A stretch of 64,000 nucleotides of DNA from Henningerozyma blattae CBS 6284. Its lineage: Eukaryota; Ascomycota; Saccharomycetes; Saccharomycetales; Saccharomycetaceae. The translations under genes and the position numbers were made by a program. The stretch's first letter is position 1. Each line of letters starts with the position of its first letter. The stretch spans positions 248,001-312,000 of the forward strand of contig NC_020193.1 in NCBI RefSeq assembly GCF_000315915.1, in the 5' to 3' direction. Under the pieces are notes generated by a model. The model was given only the letters and a program-made list of their open reading frames with translations, made no database searches and had not been told where the DNA came from. This document shows, piece after piece, positions 29,473 to 40,076 of the stretch.

Positions 29473-30591
29473 ATGCTAACTAAAATGATTAGATCAACAA
29501 CCTCCAAATATAAGTTTGGTGCTCATGTTTCTACCAAAGGTGGAGTATCAAACAGTGTCACAAATGCATATAATATTGGCTGTAATTCTTTCGCACTATT
29601 CTTAAAATCTCCAAGAAAATGGGAATCCCCACAATATACAACGGAAGAAATATTAAAATTCAAAGCTAACTGTGAAGAATTCCGCTACGATCCTTTATTA
29701 GATATATTACCACATGGCCAATATTTTATCAATTTAGCTAATCCAGACAAGGAGAAAACTGAAAAAAGTTTTAACTCTCTATTAGATGATTTAACTAGAT
29801 GTGAACAGCTGGGAATTGGACTATATAATTTACATCCAGGTTCATCCATTGATGGTGATCATCAACGACAATTAAAACAGCTAGCTGAATATTTAAACAA
29901 GGCTATTAAAAAAACAAAATTCGTTAAAATTTTATTAGAAAATATGTCTGGAAAGGGAAATTTAGTTGGTAGTGATTTGAAAGATTTAGAAACTGTAATT
30001 TCATTCATAGAAGATAAATCCCGTATTGGTGTGTGTGTGGATACTTGCCACACATTTTCTGCTGGATATGATTTAAGGAATAAAGAGTCTTTTGAAAAAT
30101 TCTGGAAAGATTTCGATGATATTGTAGGATTAAAATACCTAGGTGCCATTCATTTAAATGATTCAAAGACACCTTATGCTGCAAACAAGGACCTTCATGA
30201 AAAGTTAGGTGAAGGATTTATTGGTCTAGAAACTTTTAGACTAATAAGTCATGATGAAAGATTTACCAAATTACCTATTATTCTAGAAACACCACAAAAA
30301 GATGATACAGGCTATGGGCATGAAATCAATTTGCTTGAATGGTTAGAAACTGTTGATCGCTCAGAAGATTCAGAATTAAAAGCTAAAATTCAAGAATTGC
30401 AACAACTCGGTGAGAAATCAAGAAACGAACAAATAAAAAAGTTTGAAGAAGGTGAGAAGAAGAAGGCTAATCTACAAGCGAAGAGAGCTGCCAAGAATGC
30501 CAAGACTTCTTCCAAGAAAAGGGCTCCTGCAGGTAACGATATTATGTCTCGTTTAAGCAGAAAAAGAGCCAAGAAAGAGGAAGATAATTGA
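29473..30591 (+). CDS. APN1: Apurinic/apyrimidinic endonuclease Apn1 (endonuclease IV family)
   Basis: 372 residues (S. cerevisiae Apn1 is 367). It incises DNA at abasic sites and trims 3' blocking groups in base-excision repair, in nucleus and mitochondria. The TIM-barrel zinc-metal core is complete: FGAHVSTKGGVSNSV, NCEEFRYDPLLDILPHGQYFINLA, GLYNLHPGSS, ILLENMSGKGNLVGS, GVCVDTCHTFSAGYD, AIHLNDSK, and ILETPQ carry the His, Glu and Asp ligands. The C-terminus is basic (KKANLQAKRAAKNAKTSSKK), like the nuclear-targeting tail of S. cerevisiae Apn1. A second ATG at codon 5 could also serve as start. Order RAD27-APN1-PRR1 matches YKL113C-114C-116C. Confidence 0.97.
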   Translation: MLTKMIRSTTSKYKFGAHVSTKGGVSNSVTNAYNIGCNSFALFLKSPRKWESPQYTTEEILKFKANCEEFRYDPLLDILPHGQYFINLANPDKEKTEKSFNSLLDDLTRCEQLGIGLYNLHPGSSIDGDHQRQLKQLAEYLNKAIKKTKFVKILLENMSGKGNLVGSDLKDLETVISFIEDKSRIGVCVDTCHTFSAGYDLRNKESFEKFWKDFDDIVGLKYLGAIHLNDSKTPYAANKDLHEKLGEGFIGLETFRLISHDERFTKLPIILETPQKDDTGYGHEINLLEWLETVDRSEDSELKAKIQELQQLGEKSRNEQIKKFEEGEKKKANLQAKRAAKNAKTSSKKRAPAGNDIMSRLSRKRAKKEEDN

Positions 30592-31406
30592 TATTTTTTT
30601 CAAAACTATAACCTACTCAAAATGAAGCATCGGTTAGTAATGTTTTGCGGGGCATATTTATTCATTTCACAGGCTGGCATCATGCGAAGCCTCCTTTTTA
30701 TTATTTTTCCGAAGCTTAGTTTTACCCTAGCCTGTGCTATTTTAAAGGCTTGTAATTTCTAACTAGCATGCATTCTATTTGAAGCATATATTGGACTTTT
30801 CTAATAGATAAATTAGGATTGTTATCTAATCAGGCTTTTACTTATATATATGTATCTCCTTAAATAGTAATTACATTCCAACGGCGCTACCAATCACAAC
30901 GTCTTTCGATACCGGAAAACACAACAAATCGCGTTGAATATTCGTACAAATTTGTATATAACGTGAAAAAAATCTTCAAATTCTAAGTATTTCAAAACAA
31001 ACAACATATTGTATTGTAGACTGTTTCACCACATACAGGATTGAGGTAGGATTTGCATCTGCATTTTTTTCTAGTTTGCTTTGGTTAGTCTTAATTGATT
31101 ATCAATATTGAAATTTCATCATACACCTCTTTGTTTTAAGTATTTAAACTTTCATCACCCTGATTTTTTTTTTGCACACTATTGTTGATAGGAGTGTCGT
31201 ATCTTTTATTAAATATTATATTGTCTTTTAATTAATCTTCCACAAAATAGTTGATGCCCACTTAATAATTGATAACGTCATTTATCACAAGATCAACACA
31301 TATAACAAATACCTCCATTTTTTACAAATATTGCCCTGAAGATTTCTGTAATTTTCATAATAATATAAGAACAAACAACTTAATTTACGTAAGATAATTT
31401 TCCAAT
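30592..31406. other. APN1-PRR1 intergenic region with a long-range inverted repeat
   Basis: 815 bp, PRR1 promoter. CACAGGCT (30668-30675) and AGCCTGTG (30729-30736) form an 8-bp perfect inverted repeat around a 53-nt loop; the function is unknown. No ORF of note. Confidence 0.45.
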
Positions 31407-33245
31407 ATGAGCACTACTAATGCTGCTCTGCCTGATGCCAGGTTAAAACAGAAGAATTCAGAACAATCCATCCGTGAATCCCATTCACCTGCTTTAATCC
31501 AGAAGGGCTTTACTACCACCTTACCTAATGTACCTCAAATCAATACACAATATATATCTCCACAATTAAATATGGTTCATCTGTCTCAAAATAATAATTC
31601 TGATGATGGGGGGGTAGAAGACGATGATCTTCCATTCAAAACTCCTGTGGATAAATCAGCTCCATTTTTTCAATCAGTAAATACATTGCCAACACCAATG
31701 ATATATACTCCTAAGTCTCCGACTTCTGATCATTGCACATATCCACCTCCTCTACCTTCAACAGATGGCGAGTCACAAATTTTTGTTGGAAAAAAACGAC
31801 AAACAAGTGGCGGGAATGTTGGTGATGTAACTTCTAATCACGTACTCAATTCCATACCTAATAGGCTTGATACTATTATTAGTTCCAATACTAATCAGCA
31901 GAGCCAGCCACTAAGAGTTATTTCTGAACTTCCACCCTTTCCAAATGGGTTTACAAAACGTGTGGTCTCATTGCCTATGGTTGCAGAGGATTTGAATAAT
32001 AGTGGAACAATATCTTCTTCTTCAAAAGAAAACTTCAGTATTTTAGAAAATAGTCAAGAGGAAGTTGGTAGCTTTGGTAGCAGAAAGAAAGGAAAACATG
32101 ACCAAATCATCGAGGAGGAGGAAGAGGAAGGGGAAGATGCTGGAAATGATAGTGTCATTATAACAAGCAATGTAGATTCAACTTCTACTTCCACATCAAA
32201 ACTTGAAGAGGATGAACTAGTAGGTTACTTATTAGAAGATTTAGTTAATCCATTGCATTGGCGTAAAGTAAAGCAGATTGGTGTCGGAAATTTTAGCAAT
32301 GTTCATTTATATGAATCCCTCGACCAATCATACCCATATTTAAATCAAGTAGCTGTTAAACGAATTAAATATCCTCCAGAAATAACGGATCCGCAGTTTA
32401 AAAATTCAGATTTATATATTGAAACATTATCCCGATTAGAAAATTCCTTAACTCGTGAGTTATATGTTTTAAAGTCTATCCAGCATCCTTGCATAGTACA
32501 ATTTTATGGTGTTAATAATCCGATTTTTATTGAGAGCAAAAAACCGCTTACTGAATTACTAAAGAGACAGCCAACATTGTCACCATGTGACATTATCTTA
32601 TCTTATTGTTCGGGAGGCGACTTATTAGCAGCAGCCTCTAGCTGTATGGGTAAATTAAATAAAAAGCTAATACAAAGAATTTTTGTTGAATTAGTACTTG
32701 CAGTGAAATATTTGCACGAAAATGCAATTATTCATAGAGATTTAAAGTTGGAGAATATTTTGTTACGGTTCCCAATAGAAAGTATTGAAAATGGATTAAT
32801 GGAATTATCTATTTATTACCAACAAAATATAACTCAGCTAACCGATTTTGGTCTTTGTAAGAAATTAGAAGATCAAGAAATGTGTACAGCACGCTGTGGC
32901 TCCGAAGATTATGTTTGTCCTGAAATCTTGATGGGAATTCCATATGATGGGTATTTAAGTGATACCTGGGCTTTGGGGGTAATATTGTATGGGTTATTAG
33001 AGGATCGTTTACCTTTTGATCCTCCACCAAATGCTAATGTGAGACAAAGGAATAGATCGACATCTCATAGGATTGCTAGGTTCGAATGGAGGTGGTTTAA
33101 TATGGTAGAGTCAGATAGTCCTGCAAAGGACATTGTGAAAAATACTTTAACTAGAAAGAGTACTAGGTGGAGTATTCAGCAAATCTACGAATCTCCATAT
33201 ATACAAGAAATGCTTGATTCTCTAGAATTTATTCCTAAAACTTGA
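31407..33245 (+). CDS. PRR1: Serine/threonine protein kinase Prr1
   Basis: 612 residues (S. cerevisiae Prr1 is 518). The kinase is linked to pheromone-response regulation in S. cerevisiae. The N-terminal ~280 residues are Ser/Thr/Pro-rich and disordered, with an acidic EEEEEEGED patch. The kinase domain fills about 290-600: glycine loop IGVGNFSNVHLYE, ATP-binding lysine in VAVKRIKY, catalytic HRDLKLENILL, DFG in LTDFGLCK, and the APE position as CPE in YVCPEILMG. Catalytic residues are intact, so an active kinase is expected. The extra length lies in the N-terminal extension. Confidence 0.92.
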   Translation: MSTTNAALPDARLKQKNSEQSIRESHSPALIQKGFTTTLPNVPQINTQYISPQLNMVHLSQNNNSDDGGVEDDDLPFKTPVDKSAPFFQSVNTLPTPMIYTPKSPTSDHCTYPPPLPSTDGESQIFVGKKRQTSGGNVGDVTSNHVLNSIPNRLDTIISSNTNQQSQPLRVISELPPFPNGFTKRVVSLPMVAEDLNNSGTISSSSKENFSILENSQEEVGSFGSRKKGKHDQIIEEEEEEGEDAGNDSVIITSNVDSTSTSTSKLEEDELVGYLLEDLVNPLHWRKVKQIGVGNFSNVHLYESLDQSYPYLNQVAVKRIKYPPEITDPQFKNSDLYIETLSRLENSLTRELYVLKSIQHPCIVQFYGVNNPIFIESKKPLTELLKRQPTLSPCDIILSYCSGGDLLAAASSCMGKLNKKLIQRIFVELVLAVKYLHENAIIHRDLKLENILLRFPIESIENGLMELSIYYQQNITQLTDFGLCKKLEDQEMCTARCGSEDYVCPEILMGIPYDGYLSDTWALGVILYGLLEDRLPFDPPPNANVRQRNRSTSHRIARFEWRWFNMVESDSPAKDIVKNTLTRKSTRWSIQQIYESPYIQEMLDSLEFIPKT

Positions 33246-34951
<1,706 letters not shown>

Positions 34952-35380
34952 TTACAATGAAGGCTATATTTACCATTATTTATAAACTCAATGCACTTTT
35001 ATACTTTGTTTTATATTTCGATGAATATTTATGACTTTACTTACCTACAGTTATAAAGTTGCTTATCTCGAAACTGATCCAGAGAAACGGCAGCCCATAT
35101 CACCGCTGATGCGATTATCGATATATATTATTATGCTTACATATTGTTAGATAGGTAATTTATATATAGTAGCAAATAACAGTGAAAGGGTAAAGGGAGT
35201 TGACTAATGTTTCATTAGGGATAAAATAAATATTTGTTTGACTTTATCTTGGCTTTTTTTTTTAAATAAAATACAAATGTGTTAAATTATATTATTACTA
35301 TGCCTATGGTTACTAGAATTATGAGTGTAATTAAGGAAGTTCATTAAATTTTTGCTATATTGCGATTGCTATTAAATTTC
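34952..35380. terminator. Convergent 3' region of YMR099C and SBA1
   Basis: 429 bp of AT-rich sequence between convergent genes, with TATATA-type efficiency elements on both strands. No gene is seen. Confidence 0.4.
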
Positions 35381-36010
35381 TTATTCATCAGAGACACCCT
35401 TGGCAAAATCATCAATATTACCACCGCTCTCTTCAATGGTCTTTCTTAGAGCTTCCATGTCTAATCCACCAGCACCACCGGCACCACCGGCACCACCCAT
35501 GGCAGCCATGGCCTGTGACATAGCAGCCATATCCATGCCACCAGCACCACCAGCACCAGCGCCACCCATCATCATATTACTATAATCCATATCATTTTGG
35601 TTGTCATCAACTTCGTCTTGTTCATCTTCATCAACCCATTTATCGAAATCGGTCTTGATAAAATTATACTTAATTTTTTCCTTTGTTAAACGAGGCCAGT
35701 ATTCTAAACCTAAATCTTTCTTATAAATTTTCAAGAAGTAATGTTGGCCATTGGCAATTTTATTCATTGTTTTTTCTTCGCTAATCTCTTTGAAGAAATC
35801 AATGCTAAATTCATATTTATGTTTAACTTCTTCATTACCTTCATGAGATTTGGAATTGGCTTCGAACTTTAAGCTTGTGGAAGTAATCGAAACTTTTGGA
35901 TTTAAACAATCTGGAATGTTGATAGTCAGTAGCAAATAGTTTTTATCAGCATCAGTTTCACTGGATCTTTGAGCCCATTGAACTTGAGGAGTTAGAATCT
36001 TAGTGGACAT
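35381..36010 (-). CDS. SBA1: Hsp90 cochaperone Sba1 (p23)
   Basis: 209 residues (S. cerevisiae Sba1 is 216). It binds the ATP-bound closed dimer of Hsp90 and slows ATP turnover. The N-terminal CS domain (about 1-125) starts with TPQVQWAQRSSE and contains the p23 signature YWPRLTKEKIKYNFIKTDFDKWVDEDE. The tail is Gly/Ala/Met-rich with two GGAGGAGG-type blocks (DNA repeats of ggtgctgg and ggcgcc type), as in S. cerevisiae. It is divergent from MUB1, and a perfect heat-shock element lies about 230 bp upstream. Confidence 0.95.
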   Translation of the reverse strand: MSTKILTPQVQWAQRSSETDADKNYLLLTINIPDCLNPKVSITSTSLKFEANSKSHEGNEEVKHKYEFSIDFFKEISEEKTMNKIANGQHYFLKIYKKDLGLEYWPRLTKEKIKYNFIKTDFDKWVDEDEQDEVDDNQNDMDYSNMMMGGAGAGGAGGMDMAAMSQAMAAMGGAGGAGGAGGLDMEALRKTIEESGGNIDDFAKGVSDE

Positions 36011-37172
36011 ATTTTATTGCTTGAGTAAATATAGATTTAATTGCTTGGGTTATTTCAAAATCAAAATCAAACAAGGAATGGATTAAACTCTTTCTTTAAG
36101 TATCGTAGATCCTCAATTCTCTAATCAATCAATTGCTTGTGCAATTCCTTTGGATACAATTCGCTTTTGGTAATTTCTCATATCAAAACATTGTTAATTT
36201 TCGATTTTCGATTTTTTTCGCCCCCCTCCCGCCCCCGAATGTTCTAGAAACTACGAGGTAGTTTTTAAAGCGGTTACCACCTTTTTCTGGAGATTTTCCT
36301 TTATCAAAAGTTTACAAGATTGTAGGAGAGCCTATCTAGTAATGAGGCACCAACAAACTACCTTAAATATTATCCATCTATTAACCATGAATAGATAGAT
36401 GTAAATTTTTCGAAGAAGAAAACTATATCTTATACTTAATGAATGTTTAAACAACTAGAATTGATCCTATTAATAGAAATTATCAAAGCACTGTATTTTT
36501 TAGAACATTTATTTCCACGGTATCGAACGCCGTCTAATTTTTTATCACTTTGCCGCTGAGCTATGACTTTCGTGAAAATTTCTACTTTCGTAAATATTTC
36601 CGGTCTCAATTAGGGGTTTATTTTACACAGAATTTCCTCTGCCACATAATCAGTTTATGAATAACTTCATCACTAATTATGGTAACAGGTGAGAAACTGA
36701 AAGGCGTGACGAGAACTAATAATAGCTACCAAAAGTACCTCATTAGTTGACTACAAAAGGTACTATACTTCCATAATGTATTACAAGTTTGTTAATTCAA
36801 GAAGATAGTAGTCTATACTATACAGGAGCGGTTAGGACCTTTCACTGTAATTTGCCCGCCTTTAACAGTTACAACTACGGGAAAAAGCAACATTATTGAC
36901 ATAGCCCCATTCATAGCTAACTGAATTGTCTAGAAGAAAGAGAAATTCAAGCCAAAAGAATAAAACGGCTGATAGTTTAAGGGCGTATTGTTCAGAATTT
37001 TTTTTTTCGTTTCTTTTTGATTGCATCATTATATGAGGTGTTTAGAAGAACATGAAGTTTAAATATAGTTACGATATTAAACAAAGAAACATAACTCAGT
37101 TTTCTCGCTGTTAATATTTTTAAAAAATTTAATATTTTTTACCATTTTTGCTGCAAACACATAGAGCTATAA
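36011..37172. promoter_or_regulatory. Divergent SBA1/MUB1 promoter region
   Basis: 1.16 kb. Near SBA1 there is a C-rich run containing the stress element CCCCT and a full heat-shock element. Around 36525-36580, minus strand, short sequences resemble Pol III box A and box B but no cloverleaf folds. No gene is supported. Confidence 0.5.
36237..36249. promoter_or_regulatory. Perfect heat-shock element upstream of SBA1
   Basis: GAATGTTCTAGAA consists of three alternating 5-bp units (nGAAn/nTTCn/nGAAn) with no mismatch, the minimal high-affinity Hsf1 site. It lies 227 bp upstream of the SBA1 ATG, directly after a C-rich stretch with a CCCCT (Msn2/4-type) motif near 36223. It fits an Hsp90 cochaperone. 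Confidence 0.75.
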
Positions 37173-39560
37173 ATGAGAGAATTGAATCGTCGAGAAATTC
37201 TTATAAATCAAACTACAGTTAATTTTCAGGATAACGGTTATAATAGACTTGGTTTAATATCGAACTCGAATATTCCTTTAATTAACTCATTGAATGAATT
37301 AACTTATTTAGTTGCCAATTCTGAATTAACAAGGGAAACAATATCGACTGATGGTACATTGGAAAGGTTAATACATATTATGAAATCATGTAATATTAAT
37401 ATTTTTGAACTCTTAGAGATAGATAAAAAAATCAAAAATAAATCAACAAATCCAAATGAATTAAGAAGATTAGAAATGTTGAAACAATCAATATTTTCAA
37501 GATATTCATGGAAATGGACTTTATGCTTACAATGTCTGGTGCTGACTGGGTCAAGGGGTACAGCATTCATTAGAGAAAAGATAGTTGAAGTTGGGGTGAT
37601 ACCTATCTTAGCAACGATCTTAGATAATTATCTTCTCTTTCACAAACGTTTTAATATTATCAAATATGAAAAATTTCAATATTCAATTTCAACTTTTGAG
37701 AGTGAAACTTTTTATCAATTATATAGAAAAAATGATTACGAGAGCTATGAGGAATTTCTATATTATTTGGCAGACCCGGCTTTTACCGATGGATATAATT
37801 CTAAACCAGAAAGTGATACTAATTGGGGATCTGATATGAACTCTGATCAAATCAAGACGGCAAATTTGGTTAATATTGGATTACAAAAGGCATTATTATT
37901 AACTCCAACAATGATGGCTGAAACTGATATTCCAAAGATTTGGAATGATTCGGATAAAATTGAAGAATCTTATAGAAACTCATATGGTACTGAATTATAT
38001 TCAACTCAATTTAAGGAAGACAAACCTTTAGAGACTAACGATGATTATACAACTAACAACAATTTGTATTCCAGCAGTCTCGAAAGTAATGTAGCTGACG
38101 ACAGTTTTCGATCTGAAGAACCATTTTCACAAGAATATTTTCATACACCATTAATTGATTCACCCAGAGAATTTCTTTTAGGTAGGATTATACCAAAGGA
38201 TGATGATATCATATGGTCATTACAGTTGTTAGCATTTTTATCAAAATATCCCTCTTTGAAAGAGCATCTTTTAGATGTACAATTGGTAGAATCATTATCT
38301 ATTAGACCTTCTTTGAATCTGTTCGAAAAACGACTACAGGTAACTCATCAAATAACTGATGATATGAGCTTATTAAATATCAATAATACTAAGCGCTCCA
38401 GCTATGAATCTTGCAATATGAAACTTAGGGACAAAAGTAGCTCATCTGAGACATCTAGTAGTGGCTCAGACTCAAATATTCGTGAAGGGAATCCAGAAAT
38501 TGTCTTTGCATTATTTCATAACTTACCACCTGATAACAAGCAAGAGGAAGCAAAGGAAAAATTTACAAGAAAGTCTAAGGTTACATCTTTCAAACTATTC
38601 AACCATAGATTTAAAAATTTTAAATATCATCCAGATGATAAAGGCTTAAATATAAATGGTCCGTATCAAAAGAGGCGTGAATATGAGGCTAAGATAGCAA
38701 AGCAATATAGAAAAACTCAGAAAATTAATTGGGAGAGCCCGGTAAACGCTACAGAAATGAATATTAACAAAGAATCGATGAAATTAAATATCTTTCCTCT
38801 TGTTGAAAGGTATACCTCAACTAAAGACAATACTAAAGAAGCTAAGTATTGGAGTTCAGTAATAATGAGAAATTATTGCAGAAAGGATGAAGTAATGTGT
38901 ATTCGTCAATGTGGGAATTTATTTTGTGGCGAATGGGAGTCATATCCACGTGAATTTTCCAAATGCCGTCGTTGCAAAAGAACTAAATATTGTTCACGAG
39001 AATGCCAGATAAAAGCTTGGAAAAATCACAGACATTGGTGCCAAGAGGCTTATCCCTCTACCACAACTACTGGAACTATTGCTTCTAATGTGCCAATTGG
39101 ATCTGTCTTACATACCGTTAGACCCAATTCAAATACTAATGTTACTAATTTCACTACTAATAACTTAGTGCCCACTGCCGCTATTGCTACTGCTACTACT
39201 ACTGCTACTACAACAACGACTAACACTACTACAACTACTACAACTACTACTGCTTCAATGGCAACTACAGTAGCCACTGAGGCATTGTTTTCCATGGAAG
39301 GCTCTAATGTTCCAATGACAATGCTACCCACAAGAAGACTCCAAGAGGCTGTCGAACAACCCAATCCAATTGCTAACTTTCTTGAAACTATTTTTGGTAC
39401 AGATAATATTGGCGTAGCCAATGATATGAATTCTGAAGATAATTTGAATACTATGCTAAATTTTCGTAGCAATAATGAGATAGAAGAACGAATAAACAGT
39501 CCAAGCATTGATTTTGAGGAGCCAGCCCGTGATGATTCTAACAGAACGACTAGTATTTAA
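37173..39560 (+). CDS. MUB1: MYND zinc-finger protein Mub1 (Ubr2 ubiquitin ligase partner)
   Basis: 795 residues, longer than S. cerevisiae Mub1 (620). Mub1 works with the E3 ligase Ubr2 and Rad6 in ubiquitylation of Rpn4 and the kinetochore protein Dsn1. The N-terminal helical region opens with RELNRREILINQTTVNFQDNGYNRLGLIS and continues through armadillo-like helices. The MYND finger is at about 576-625 (CIRQCGNLFCGEWES, CRRCKRTKYCSRECQIKAWKNHRHWC), with all Cys/His ligands present. After it comes a Thr-rich low-complexity tract (about 660-700, encoded by ACT/ACA triplets) and an acidic tail. Most extra length is in the disordered middle and C-terminus. Confidence 0.93.
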   Translation: MRELNRREILINQTTVNFQDNGYNRLGLISNSNIPLINSLNELTYLVANSELTRETISTDGTLERLIHIMKSCNINIFELLEIDKKIKNKSTNPNELRRLEMLKQSIFSRYSWKWTLCLQCLVLTGSRGTAFIREKIVEVGVIPILATILDNYLLFHKRFNIIKYEKFQYSISTFESETFYQLYRKNDYESYEEFLYYLADPAFTDGYNSKPESDTNWGSDMNSDQIKTANLVNIGLQKALLLTPTMMAETDIPKIWNDSDKIEESYRNSYGTELYSTQFKEDKPLETNDDYTTNNNLYSSSLESNVADDSFRSEEPFSQEYFHTPLIDSPREFLLGRIIPKDDDIIWSLQLLAFLSKYPSLKEHLLDVQLVESLSIRPSLNLFEKRLQVTHQITDDMSLLNINNTKRSSYESCNMKLRDKSSSSETSSSGSDSNIREGNPEIVFALFHNLPPDNKQEEAKEKFTRKSKVTSFKLFNHRFKNFKYHPDDKGLNINGPYQKRREYEAKIAKQYRKTQKINWESPVNATEMNINKESMKLNIFPLVERYTSTKDNTKEAKYWSSVIMRNYCRKDEVMCIRQCGNLFCGEWESYPREFSKCRRCKRTKYCSRECQIKAWKNHRHWCQEAYPSTTTTGTIASNVPIGSVLHTVRPNSNTNVTNFTTNNLVPTAAIATATTTATTTTTNTTTTTTTTTASMATTVATEALFSMEGSNVPMTMLPTRRLQEAVEQPNPIANFLETIFGTDNIGVANDMNSEDNLNTMLNFRSNNEIEERINSPSIDFEEPARDDSNRTTSI
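39188..39256 (+). repeat. ACT/ACA microsatellite encoding poly-Thr in MUB1
   Basis: Imperfect run of act, aca and gct triplets giving a Thr-rich stretch with few interruptions after the MYND finger. It is likely to vary in length. Confidence 0.8.
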
Positions 39561-40076
39561 AGTATATTTCTAACTACTTTAGGTCTTATCTTTGTAAATT
39601 CAAATATAATTACTCTTCCGTTCTTATTCTATTTACTTTTTAGTATATTAATAGTCTATGGTAATTTCATTTTTTGTACTTAAATATCAAGAGCCCTACA
39701 TAATCTATTACATTAACTCAGATTTTTCCCCGCATTATTTTTGATGCTAATTGTAAGCTATGGTTTGCTTTAATATAAGATTTTTTTTTATGAAGTTCCA
39801 AACATCTTTTCTAATTATTCATCTGTACAGTAAATAAGTAATTAAAGTACATAAAGATATTAATTATGACTAATAGGTAGTAGTCGTTATATATGCTTAA
39901 GAATATAAAAATGGGTATGGATATTAAAGATTCACTCTCTTAATACAGAAGATAAAAGGAGGAATGAAGCAATCAAAAGTTGTGCGTATCATTTAATATA
40001 ATAGGTTGTATAAGTTTAAATATTATTAGAAAAAAGTAGAACAAAAAGAAGCAAAAAACATGAACGACTTAATTCC
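39561..40076. terminator. Convergent 3' region of MUB1 and SSH4
   Basis: 516 bp of AT-rich sequence between convergent genes. No RNA gene or conserved ORF is seen. Confidence 0.4.
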
